DNA of 23,740 bases from an uncultured Lachnospiraceae bacterium (GTDB lineage Bacteria > Bacillota > Clostridia > Lachnospirales > Lachnospiraceae). Numbering within the stretch: position 1 is the first letter of the stretch; each line of letters begins with the position of its first letter. The notes beneath the pieces are model-generated. The model searched no databases. It worked only from the letters and a program-made list of their open reading frames with translations, and had not been told where the DNA came from. A program made the position numbers and the translations under genes. Shown one piece after another: positions 6,501 through 12,923 of the stretch. Where the stretch lies: assembly GCA_946631935.1 (NCBI GenBank), contig CAMPAP010000015.1:1-23740 (forward strand), written 5' to 3'.

Positions 6501-8826
6501 GTTTTCACTTCTCCTTGAATACCTGTCGGAATTCATTTATCACTTCATCGAGGTAGAAGACAGGTTTTCATTTGAGCAGATGGGTCTTTTTACCATGGCT
6601 GCCATTCACCCGCCCACCTATATCCACTCCCTGATGGTGGGCGAACTCTCGGTGTGCATCTGCGCACATCTCCTGAAAAAAAGACCTGAGCTTTTCGGCT
6701 CTCTTACGCAGATAACCGGAAAGAGCAAAAATGATGTAAGAACAAAAAGGATACTGGATTATTGCTATCACAGTGCGGTCTGTCATGATTTCGGAAAGAT
6801 CCCCATGATAGATACCATATTCCTGTATGGAAGAAATCTTTTAGATCATGAGTTCAATCTTTTGAAACACCATTCAAGGACCGGTGCTTTGCTGCTTTCG
6901 TCCTATGAATCCACAAAAAAATACTCGGATGTCGCAAAAGGGCATCATAAATGGTATAATAATTCCCGCGGCTATCCGGAGGAGTATGACAACACTGCCT
7001 CCGAATACAGGATTTTCACAGATATCGTGACCGTTGCCGACTGTCTTGATGCGGCTACCGATACCGTTGGAAGAAGCTATACCGGTTCTAAAACTCCCGA
7101 TATGATAATAAATGAGATCATAGAAGGGGGCGGAACACGTTATAATCCTGATATTGCGGCTCTATTAAGTGACGGAGATCTCCGCAACGAGATCATATAC
7201 ATACTTGACAAAATCCGAAAAGAGACGTATAAGAAAAACTTCGGAGTACTAAAAGAGTTTCTTAAAGACGGATCGGGTTCTCTTGCGGATGTTTCATTTC
7301 TGGATGAATCCGATGAAGAGCTTAAGGCTCTTCACGGTATGCTTTCTGAGGAAGAGAGTTTCAGACAGGCTTACAGGATAGTCAATTACGATCTTGAGAC
7401 AGTCTGTCCTATAGAGGGGCGGAGCGAGGAGAATTCACTTCTCGCCGTTTTGTCGCGCGAATCTTACAGGATAAGAAAGAAAGCAAAGTATGTAAAACTG
7501 CTTTTGAAGCTTTATCCCCGGAGAGACGAATTTAATTCATACAATAAAGCTCTTCTGGAAAGACTTTACGACAGGTACTTAAGAGAAAAGGATTTTTCCA
7601 CAGGAGCCCATAAGCGCTTTGACGAAGTCAATATACAGGCTCACAGGTCATGGCTTGAAGCAAGAAGCAAAAATAATTATCTGTTTTTCAGGGATGCGCT
7701 TTCAAACAGGATAGAAGCCGAGAAAGTCAGGGTATCAAAGTTTGCTTCCGAAGGGAGATTCCCCGAAGGTCTTTATGACCGCATGCTTGATGAATACGAG
7801 CCGGGACTTACCGTCCGGAAAATGGACTCCCTTTTTGATGAAAGCATTCCAAGGATAAGGAAGATCTTAGAGTCCGTTCCTGATTTTACTAAAAAAGAAA
7901 GCTTTGATTTTTTATCAAGGGAAGCTTCGGATTATCAGCAGTCCCAGATGACGGATTATCTGCTTGATATTCTTGGTTTTGACAAAAACAGGGGTATGTG
8001 TTCGATATCGGTCCATCCTTTTACGGAACGTCTGGGTCGCGCCGATACCAGGATCACCACCAGTTACGACAGGTTCAATATTTTTTCGAATATTTATACC
8101 GTTATACATGAGTGCGGCCATGCTCTTTTTGAACAGATGCAGCCAGAGGCCAATCACATTTATCACATAGCGGATAATAAGACCATGGGCCAGCACGAAA
8201 CGGTATCCAGGTTTTATGAAAATATTATCGGGCGTTCCCGTGAGTTCATAGAACTGATATATCCCAAGCTCTGTGAGATCTTCCCGGATGTTATGGAAGG
8301 CGTGAGCGTAGATGAACTCTACAGAGGGGTGAATCTTACGAGACCCTCCCTCATAAGGATGGATGCGGACGAACTGACATATATTTTCCATATCTACATC
8401 CGGTATGAGATGGAAAAAGGATTAATTGACGGTTCGATCCTTCCGGAAAATGCTTCGGAAAAATGGGCGGAGTATTACAGTAATGTTCTGGGAGTTACGC
8501 CGGGGGACGATCTTGAAGGTATACTTCAGGATATCCACTGGACTGATTCCTTCGGGTACTTCCCCACATATGCTCTGGGTAATTTCTACGGAGCCATGAT
8601 CTTAAGCCGCATGAAAGAGGATTTTGATCCCTTTGAAGCGGTTAAAAAGGGAAATATCGGGGCCATAAATTCATGGATGGCCGAGAATGTATTCCTGAAG
8701 GCCGACAGACTGCTTCCCTTCGACTGGATAAAGGATGTCACCGGGCGTGAGCTTACGGCCGATGATTTTGTCACATATCTTGAGCAAAAATATTTGAAAC
8801 ATCAGGAGAATCAAAAACAGTTATGA
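3538..8826 (+). CDS. Giant fusion: duplicated HD/HD-GYP-like region plus M32 metallocarboxypeptidase
   Basis: 1762 residues with no signal peptide or membrane segment, so probably cytosolic. Residues 60-600 and 670-1225 are diverged tandem copies at an offset of about 610: VSRR at 104 and 715, MGQLTE/LGQSTE at 245 and 854, RNxYxxG at 298 and 907, YIHS at 418 and 1028. Copy 2 ends in an HD-GYP-like domain: His1030, HD 1083-1084, His1112, HH 1136-1137, GYP 1145-1147, Asp1168. Copy 1 has lost these residues (Met473-Asp474 replaces HD, Glu502 replaces His1112). Residues about 1262-1755 match family M32 (Taq carboxypeptidase): HPFTERLGRADTRITTSYD, HECGH (1524-1528) with zinc ligands His1524 and His1528, and GQHETVSRFYEN giving third ligand Glu1554. 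The C-terminus also fits M32 (HWTDSFGYFPTYALGN, VTGREL). An intact M32 enzyme removes C-terminal residues from peptides. The gene overlaps mnmA and oppB by ATGA, which suggests, by inference, trimming of imported peptides. The HD-region role is unknown. Confidence 0.9.
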   Translation: MNRLSAEKLKSFSEGLLESRLCSQQRVDVVGNAESYRLLLEENKEKIGTIRKSNTEYFDDVIKPLLKSDELLDDETVKLLDDFCDSLLVSWPEEDLDLSIHFLVSRRLYEDALNKGNDDEIVRHAGTFINSCYNNLNRVNRVKTTREFTEFFKNAGLEAADVILSYLDKEKYSRLKESESKRIFFAQCRFYNALYDTFYAIDEKENEERIDGLVRAINLSYDDFYVKDVEGFDRKKHIFRCCEHMGQLTENGNQWQMTPAQCKKIMPYMDDLKKRWEEDPDEGEKYLPKVHLDLIYARNSYYSGKMKIADYKAFLIDLYDKYANDEYDMYSVLANLFIPTEYLSLLDEKRLGREDTDTLLRMYEQISGYVLSSRGSGSFSFMMEYLNSFLERFIEIPGKFSFEEMVLNCLAALHPESYIHSVQTAHIARCIALHIIRIKPHKLEGILDCGPSNDVSGRRDDTLQTIYHLACCMDAGEISVIDTVLTCGRRLLSAEKRLLGQENDMSVYLLKKHHLFDDKFLTTESFGILYSILDISSDIVSLYEEGHAVRDIIENRLKKPNETDHPAEYAYVSSFMAGKIRLYEDMSSILSRGKDDRYLDLWYKLNDVQKGAKLSLDNMLEGYVIRTRRIRELSAPQPGSVSIASEYEKVFLRQFSEIGQIAVQNKEFLSRELYPLTSSDHDLTGNDVESLYNFCFELMNGQDLGDIDQGLTYYVSRRVLEDVHKKNDPDMLVKCLDLHISSCYEMAHQAKRMHTAGIIVEEYRSEGLRAAKEMWSFAEKDKFLTLDEESRQLVLINMRYAYYLYETAFDEEGINDLFIEGLMHAFDMADDPFYTENSGDYDWNYHRIRSLEYLGQSTECGNARGFTESQCKTIASRMRKLNEIVGSDVKKNHEILPGPCVSLLLCRNVYFAGESDIEEYRDSLRKIYAGRDSLSYDFNSVFPNLVVPLELLISFEKETFLSESVKNEIVDIYKSVIGYVTNGKNGESFSLLLEYLSEFIYHFIEVEDRFSFEQMGLFTMAAIHPPTYIHSLMVGELSVCICAHLLKKRPELFGSLTQITGKSKNDVRTKRILDYCYHSAVCHDFGKIPMIDTIFLYGRNLLDHEFNLLKHHSRTGALLLSSYESTKKYSDVAKGHHKWYNNSRGYPEEYDNTASEYRIFTDIVTVADCLDAATDTVGRSYTGSKTPDMIINEIIEGGGTRYNPDIAALLSDGDLRNEIIYILDKIRKETYKKNFGVLKEFLKDGSGSLADVSFLDESDEELKALHGMLSEEESFRQAYRIVNYDLETVCPIEGRSEENSLLAVLSRESYRIRKKAKYVKLLLKLYPRRDEFNSYNKALLERLYDRYLREKDFSTGAHKRFDEVNIQAHRSWLEARSKNNYLFFRDALSNRIEAEKVRVSKFASEGRFPEGLYDRMLDEYEPGLTVRKMDSLFDESIPRIRKILESVPDFTKKESFDFLSREASDYQQSQMTDYLLDILGFDKNRGMCSISVHPFTERLGRADTRITTSYDRFNIFSNIYTVIHECGHALFEQMQPEANHIYHIADNKTMGQHETVSRFYENIIGRSREFIELIYPKLCEIFPDVMEGVSVDELYRGVNLTRPSLIRMDADELTYIFHIYIRYEMEKGLIDGSILPENASEKWAEYYSNVLGVTPGDDLEGILQDIHWTDSFGYFPTYALGNFYGAMILSRMKEDFDPFEAVKKGNIGAINSWMAENVFLKADRLLPFDWIKDVTGRELTADDFVTYLEQKYLKHQENQKQL
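3715..5337 (+). repeat. Internal tandem copy 1 of the giant protein (degenerate HD)
   Basis: This encodes about residues 60-600. It aligns over its whole length with residues 670-1225, the offset moving only between 609 and 611. Shared landmarks include VSRR, SCY, QCK, RNxYxxG, SFSxxxEYL, SFExM and HPxxYIHS. The HD pair is replaced by Met-Asp and the GYP part is unrecognisable, so this copy is probably structural or regulatory rather than catalytic. The copies are well diverged, so the duplication is old. Confidence 0.8.
5545..7212 (+). repeat. Internal tandem copy 2 of the giant protein (HD-GYP-like)
   Basis: This encodes about residues 670-1225. It keeps the full set of putative metal ligands (His1030, His1083, Asp1084, His1112, His1136, His1137, Asp1168) and GYP at 1145-1147. 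The canonical HHExxDGSGYP signature is altered to HHKWYNNSRGYP, losing the Glu and the Gly-Ser-Gly. It may therefore be a non-canonical phosphodiesterase or a ligand sensor rather than a standard cyclic-di-GMP hydrolase. Confidence 0.75.
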
Positions 8827-9752
8827 ATTCTAAGTTGGCATCATACATAATCAAGCGGTTACTGCTTGCCGTGGTAACGGTATGGGTGGTTATAACCGTT
8901 ACGTTTTTTGTAATGCATTCGGTACCCGGCGGACCCTTCATGGGAGAAAAAGCCATCTCCGAAGCCGCACAGAAAGCGCTGGAGGCAAAATACGGTCTGG
9001 ATAAACCGCTTTTTGTACAGTACACGACTTACCTGAAGGATATAGTGACGAAGTTTGATTTCGGACCTTCTTTGAAGCAAAGGGGCAGGACTGTTGTTGC
9101 TGTCATCGCAGACGGCATGAAGACTTCCGCAAAGCTTGGAGTCATCGCTGCCTTAATAGCACTTGCCATAGGTGTTGTGCTTGGATCCTTTGCCGCACTA
9201 CGCAGAAACAGTATCGTTGACAGGATAATAATGGTCATTACCACGGCCTTTGTATCCATGCCTTCTTTCATAATGGGATCTTTCCTTCTGATCCTTTTTT
9301 CCATTAAGCTGGGATGGCTCCCTGCAAACGGAGCTTCAAGGGGAGGACTGATTCTCCCCGTGATCACGCTTTCGCTTTCACCCATGGCATACATCACAAG
9401 GCTTACAAGGTCTTCCATGCTTGATGTTTTGGGGCAGGATTACATCAGAACCGCCAAGGCCAAGGGTGTTCCCCGTGTAAGGATCATCTTCGGACATGCA
9501 CTTAAGAATTCCCTTCTTCCCGTTATTACATATTTTGGACCGATGCTTGCATATATCGTGACCGGATCCCTTGTCGTGGAGCAGATCTTTGCAGTACCCG
9601 GTATCGGACGTGCATTTGTTACCAGTATTACGGGAAGAGATTATCCCATGATCATGGGTACCACCATCATCCTTGCATCTCTTATCGTTATCATGAATCT
9701 TATAAGCGATATACTTTATAAAATCGTTGATCCCAGGATCACATTAGAATAG
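8823..9752 (+). CDS. oppB: Peptide ABC transporter permease, OppB/DppB type
   Basis: 309 residues, normal for the family. An N-terminal membrane segment (about 9-31) is followed by the family-typical periplasmic-side stretch LDKPLFVQYTTYL, then five more hydrophobic segments. The cytoplasmic EAA loop, which contacts the ATPases, is DYIRTAKAKGVPRVRIIFGH. The C-terminal signature EQIFAVPGIGRAFVTSI is typical of OppB. With OppC it forms the membrane channel for oligopeptides or dipeptides. The start overlaps the stop of the giant peptidase gene as ATGA (8823-8826), so translation of the two is probably coupled. Substrate class (oligopeptide, dipeptide or another small solute) cannot be fixed from sequence alone. 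Confidence 0.95.
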   Translation: MNSKLASYIIKRLLLAVVTVWVVITVTFFVMHSVPGGPFMGEKAISEAAQKALEAKYGLDKPLFVQYTTYLKDIVTKFDFGPSLKQRGRTVVAVIADGMKTSAKLGVIAALIALAIGVVLGSFAALRRNSIVDRIIMVITTAFVSMPSFIMGSFLLILFSIKLGWLPANGASRGGLILPVITLSLSPMAYITRLTRSSMLDVLGQDYIRTAKAKGVPRVRIIFGHALKNSLLPVITYFGPMLAYIVTGSLVVEQIFAVPGIGRAFVTSITGRDYPMIMGTTIILASLIVIMNLISDILYKIVDPRITLE

Positions 9753-9761
9753 AGGCCGTAT

Positions 9762-10817
9762 ATGGACAAGAAATTAACTATGCATATCAATGTTGAGGAT
9801 TTCATCCCCGCAACCGACAAAGAAAAGGAATACATGGTCCAGATGAGACCTTCCACCACTTTTTTCAAAGATGGTGTAAAGCGTCTTATCAGGAACAAAG
9901 TGGCTTTTGTCAGCTTCATAGTGATCGTATTCATCACTCTTTGTGCCATATTTGTTCCCATGTTCTGGCCTTACAGCTATGAAAATATGCTTGGTAATGT
10001 TCCGGGACAGCCTGTGGATTCATCCTTTAATAACCTGAAGCCCTTTAACTACAGTAAGACAGAACAGGCCCTCATTGATGCGGGGGAGCACGTTGTACCT
10101 CACATCTTCGGTACCGATTCCCAGGGAAGGGATTACTTTATAAGAGTTGTATATGGAACCAGGATATCCCTTGCGGTAGGTTTTTTTGCAAGTATCATCG
10201 TTCTCATCATAGGTATGACTGTCGGTTCCGTATCGGGATATATGGGAGGCAGGGTCGATCTTATCATCATGAGGATAGTTGATATCATCTATTCGCTTCC
10301 GGATATGCTCATGGTCATACTCCTTGCATCCGTTCTCAACATGACAATGGGTACTGCCATCGAAGGGACGATATTTGAATCCATAGGTCCCAATATCATA
10401 AGCCTTTTCCTTGTATTCGGAGTGCTTTACTGGGTTTCCATGGCAAGACTCATAAGAGGACAGATACTGTCACTGCGCGAGCAGGAATATGTCCTTGCCG
10501 CACGTACAGCCGGAGCCGGCGGAAGATGGATCATCAAAAAGCATCTTCTTCCCAACTGTATGAGCGTGGTATTCATTTCCGTTGCTCTTCAGATCCCAAG
10601 TGCGATCTTTACTGAAAGCTACCTTTCATTCCTGGGACTTGGAGTCAATGCTCCCATGCCGTCCCTTGGATCCCTTGCATCGGATGCGCTTAACGGTCTT
10701 TCATCATATCCTTACAGACTGGTGATCCCCGCTATCGTCATCTCCCTTATAGTTTTGTCACTCAATCTTTTCGGCGACGGACTAAGAGATGCATTCGATC
10801 CCAAACTTGCAGCATGA
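9762..10817 (+). CDS. oppC: Peptide ABC transporter permease, OppC/DppC type
   Basis: 351 residues. A cytosolic N-terminal tail of about 45 residues precedes the first membrane segment (NKVAFVSFIVIVFITLCAIF). The family motif GTDSQGRDYFIRVVYGTRIS is followed by further membrane segments and the EAA loop EYVLAARTAGAGGRWIIKKH. The C-terminal LSFLGLGVNAPMPSLGSLA is diagnostic for OppC/DppC. It pairs with OppB to form the pore. AGAGG (9751-9755) overlaps the oppB stop and lies six bases before the ATG, so the two permeases are tightly linked. A 107-base gap with a hairpin separates it from the ATPase genes. Confidence 0.95.
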   Translation: MDKKLTMHINVEDFIPATDKEKEYMVQMRPSTTFFKDGVKRLIRNKVAFVSFIVIVFITLCAIFVPMFWPYSYENMLGNVPGQPVDSSFNNLKPFNYSKTEQALIDAGEHVVPHIFGTDSQGRDYFIRVVYGTRISLAVGFFASIIVLIIGMTVGSVSGYMGGRVDLIIMRIVDIIYSLPDMLMVILLASVLNMTMGTAIEGTIFESIGPNIISLFLVFGVLYWVSMARLIRGQILSLREQEYVLAARTAGAGGRWIIKKHLLPNCMSVVFISVALQIPSAIFTESYLSFLGLGVNAPMPSLGSLASDALNGLSSYPYRLVIPAIVISLIVLSLNLFGDGLRDAFDPKLAA

Positions 10818-10891
10818 CGGTTTTGGGACAGTATAGTACCTGCAGCCTGTGACCATCAGGATGCGCTTTTTCAGGTCAGATATGAATCAAT

Positions 10892-10910
10892 ATCGCCACG
10901 GCGATTTTTT
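10892..10910 (+). terminator. Small hairpin plus T-run between oppC and oppD (possible attenuator)
   Basis: ATCGC (10892-10896), a CACG loop and GCGAT (10901-10905) form a five-pair stem running straight into six T residues (10905-10910). The oppD ribosome site AGAGG (10912-10916) follows immediately. The stem is short for a full terminator, so it is more likely partial attenuation or a processing site that sets permease-to-ATPase ratios. It may have no function. Confidence 0.4.
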
Positions 10911-10924
10911 CAGAGGTATTTTTT

Positions 10925-11926
10925 ATGAGCATGTTAGAAGTCAGAGATCTCCATACTTCATTTTTTACCGATGCAGGAGAAGTAAAGGCTGTCAACGGGA
11001 TCTCTTTTGATCTTGATGAAGGCAAGGTTCTCGGAATAGTCGGAGAGTCCGGTTCCGGAAAATCCGTTACCGCATATTCCGTTATGCAGATCCTTGCGGG
11101 AACAGGAAAGATCGTTTCCGGATCCATAAAGTATAAGGGAACCGAACTTGTGGGCTCAGGCGAATCCGTCATGAAGACCATCCGCGGAAATAAGATATCC
11201 ATCATATTTCAGGATCCCATGACTTCCTTAAATCCCACATATACCATCGGACATCAGCTGATGGAAGGCATCATGATGCATACCGGAAGAAATAAAAAGG
11301 AAGCCCGGGAACGTGCCATTGAAATGCTCAGACTCGTTAATGTAAATGAGCCCGAGAAACGTATGAAGCAGTATCCTTACGAATTTTCCGGAGGAATGAG
11401 GCAGCGTGTCATGATAGCCATGGCCCTTTCCTGCGAACCTGATATACTTATTGCGGATGAGCCCACCACCGCACTTGATGTTACCATTCAGGCACAGATC
11501 CTTGAGCTGATGAAAAAACTCCAGGAAGAGCTGGGAATGGCCATCATTATGATCACACACGATCTTGGAGTTGTGGCACAGATGTGTGATGAAGTTATTG
11601 TAATGTATGCAGGCTCCATATGTGAGCAGGGAACGGCTGATGAGATCTTCTACAATCCCTGTCATGAATATACAAAGGGGCTTATGAGATCCATACCGAC
11701 ACTGGATGATGAGTTCAAAAGACTAAAGCCCATTTCCGGAACACCCATAGATCTTCTCAATATGCCTGCAGGGTGTCCTTTTGCCCCCAGGTGTGAAAAT
11801 GCGATGAAGATCTGTCTGAGCCAAAAATGCGAGCGCATGCAGATAAACGAAGACCATGCAGCAGGCTGCTGGATGAATGTAAAAAAAGACTTTGAAAAAA
11901 CAGGCGGAAAGGCGGCAGAAGAATAA
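10925..11926 (+). CDS. oppD: Peptide ABC transporter ATPase, OppD/DppD type
   Basis: 333 residues. It hydrolyses ATP to drive peptide import as a heterodimer with OppF. Walker A GESGSGKS is at 40-47, Q-loop Gln96, signature FSGGMRQR 154-161, Walker B ILIADEP 174-180 and switch His212. The C-terminal OppD/DppD extension carries Cys284, Cys290, Cys297 and Cys315 in the spacing typical of the cysteine motif of this subfamily, which in some members binds an iron-sulfur cluster. The start at 10925 has AGAGG (10912-10916) eight bases upstream. The stop overlaps the oppF start by one base (TAATG). Confidence 0.96.
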   Translation: MSMLEVRDLHTSFFTDAGEVKAVNGISFDLDEGKVLGIVGESGSGKSVTAYSVMQILAGTGKIVSGSIKYKGTELVGSGESVMKTIRGNKISIIFQDPMTSLNPTYTIGHQLMEGIMMHTGRNKKEARERAIEMLRLVNVNEPEKRMKQYPYEFSGGMRQRVMIAMALSCEPDILIADEPTTALDVTIQAQILELMKKLQEELGMAIIMITHDLGVVAQMCDEVIVMYAGSICEQGTADEIFYNPCHEYTKGLMRSIPTLDDEFKRLKPISGTPIDLLNMPAGCPFAPRCENAMKICLSQKCERMQINEDHAAGCWMNVKKDFEKTGGKAAEE

Positions 11927-12903
11927 TGGCAGAAAACAAACCGCTGATTCAGGTAAAAAATCTTAAAGAGTATTTTAATATCAGTACGGGATGGCTTACG
12001 ACCGTTCCTTTAAAGGCTGTGGATGATGTTTCCTTTGACATCATGAAGGGAGAGACCCTTGGCCTTGTGGGAGAGAGCGGCTGCGGAAAGACCACTGTGG
12101 GACGTACCATCTTAAGGCTTTATGAGCCTACGTCCGGTGAGATCTGGTATGACGGAAAAAAGATAGAGGATAAAAAAACCGTTAAAGAATTCAGAAAACA
12201 TGCTACAATGGTTTTTCAGGATCCTTATTCGTCCCTTAATCCGCGTATGACGGTTTCCGATATCATAGGCGAGCCTCTTGATGTCTATAAGATGTACGAA
12301 AATGCAGCAGAGAGAAGGGAGAGGATCCTTGAACTCATGGCTTATGTCGGACTTAACAGTGAGCATGCTTCAAGGTATGCCCATGAGTTTTCCGGAGGTC
12401 AGCGTCAGAGGATCGGTATCGCAAGATCACTTGCCTTAAAGCCTGATTTTATAGTATGCGATGAGCCTGTTTCCGCACTTGATGTTTCGATACAGGCACA
12501 GGTCATCAACATGTTTGATGAGCTTCAGGAAAAGCTTGGTCTTACCTATCTTTTCATTGCACATGACCTTCTGGTGGTAAGACATATAAGTGACAGGATA
12601 GCGGTTATGTATCTCGGTCACATTGTTGAACTTGCGGATTCAAATGAGATATATAATCATCCCGTTCATCCGTATTCGAAATCTCTTATCTCTGCCGTTC
12701 CTTTGCCGGATCCTAAGGCGGCAAGAGCCAATAAGAGAATAGTACTTTCAGGTGATATTCCCAGTCCCTTGAATGCACCATCGGGCTGTCCGTTCAGAAC
12801 AAGATGTTCCCATGCCTGTGAGGCGTGCGCCGGCGAAATGCCGCCTCTTAAGGATGTGGGCGGAGGCCATCTGGTAGCCTGTCACAGGATTGGTGATATA
12901 TAA
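11926..12903 (+). CDS. oppF: Peptide ABC transporter ATPase, OppF/DppF type
   Basis: 325 residues, the second nucleotide-binding subunit. Walker A GESGCGKT is at 49-56, Q-loop Gln98, signature FSGGQRQR 155-162, Walker B FIVCDEP 175-181 and switch His213. The C-terminal extension keeps the subfamily cysteines 288, 294, 301 and 319. The N-terminal LKEYFNISTGWLTTVPLKAVDDVSF is typical of OppF rather than OppD. It begins within the oppD stop codon (one-base overlap), so the two ATPases are co-translated. All ATPase residues look intact. Confidence 0.96.
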   Translation: MAENKPLIQVKNLKEYFNISTGWLTTVPLKAVDDVSFDIMKGETLGLVGESGCGKTTVGRTILRLYEPTSGEIWYDGKKIEDKKTVKEFRKHATMVFQDPYSSLNPRMTVSDIIGEPLDVYKMYENAAERRERILELMAYVGLNSEHASRYAHEFSGGQRQRIGIARSLALKPDFIVCDEPVSALDVSIQAQVINMFDELQEKLGLTYLFIAHDLLVVRHISDRIAVMYLGHIVELADSNEIYNHPVHPYSKSLISAVPLPDPKAARANKRIVLSGDIPSPLNAPSGCPFRTRCSHACEACAGEMPPLKDVGGGHLVACHRIGDI

Positions 12904-12923
12904 TTTTAGGAGGTAAATATATT

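Noticed and set aside
7915..8391. 158-residue minus-strand open frame opposite the M32 domain
   Set aside because: The plus strand here encodes the conserved HEXXH region; the antisense frame has no family features and no promoter.
7321..8802. C-terminal domain as M3 oligoendopeptidase (PepF-like)
   Set aside because: HEXXH alone would allow M3, but the HPF...TRITTSYD stretch, the GQHETVSRFYEN third-ligand motif and the C-terminal GYFPTYALGN and VTGREL pattern fit M32.
10861..11014. Short open frame starting at the ATG at 10861, before and across the oppD start
   Set aside because: It has no ribosome site, is out of frame with oppD and runs through it; composition is not protein-like.
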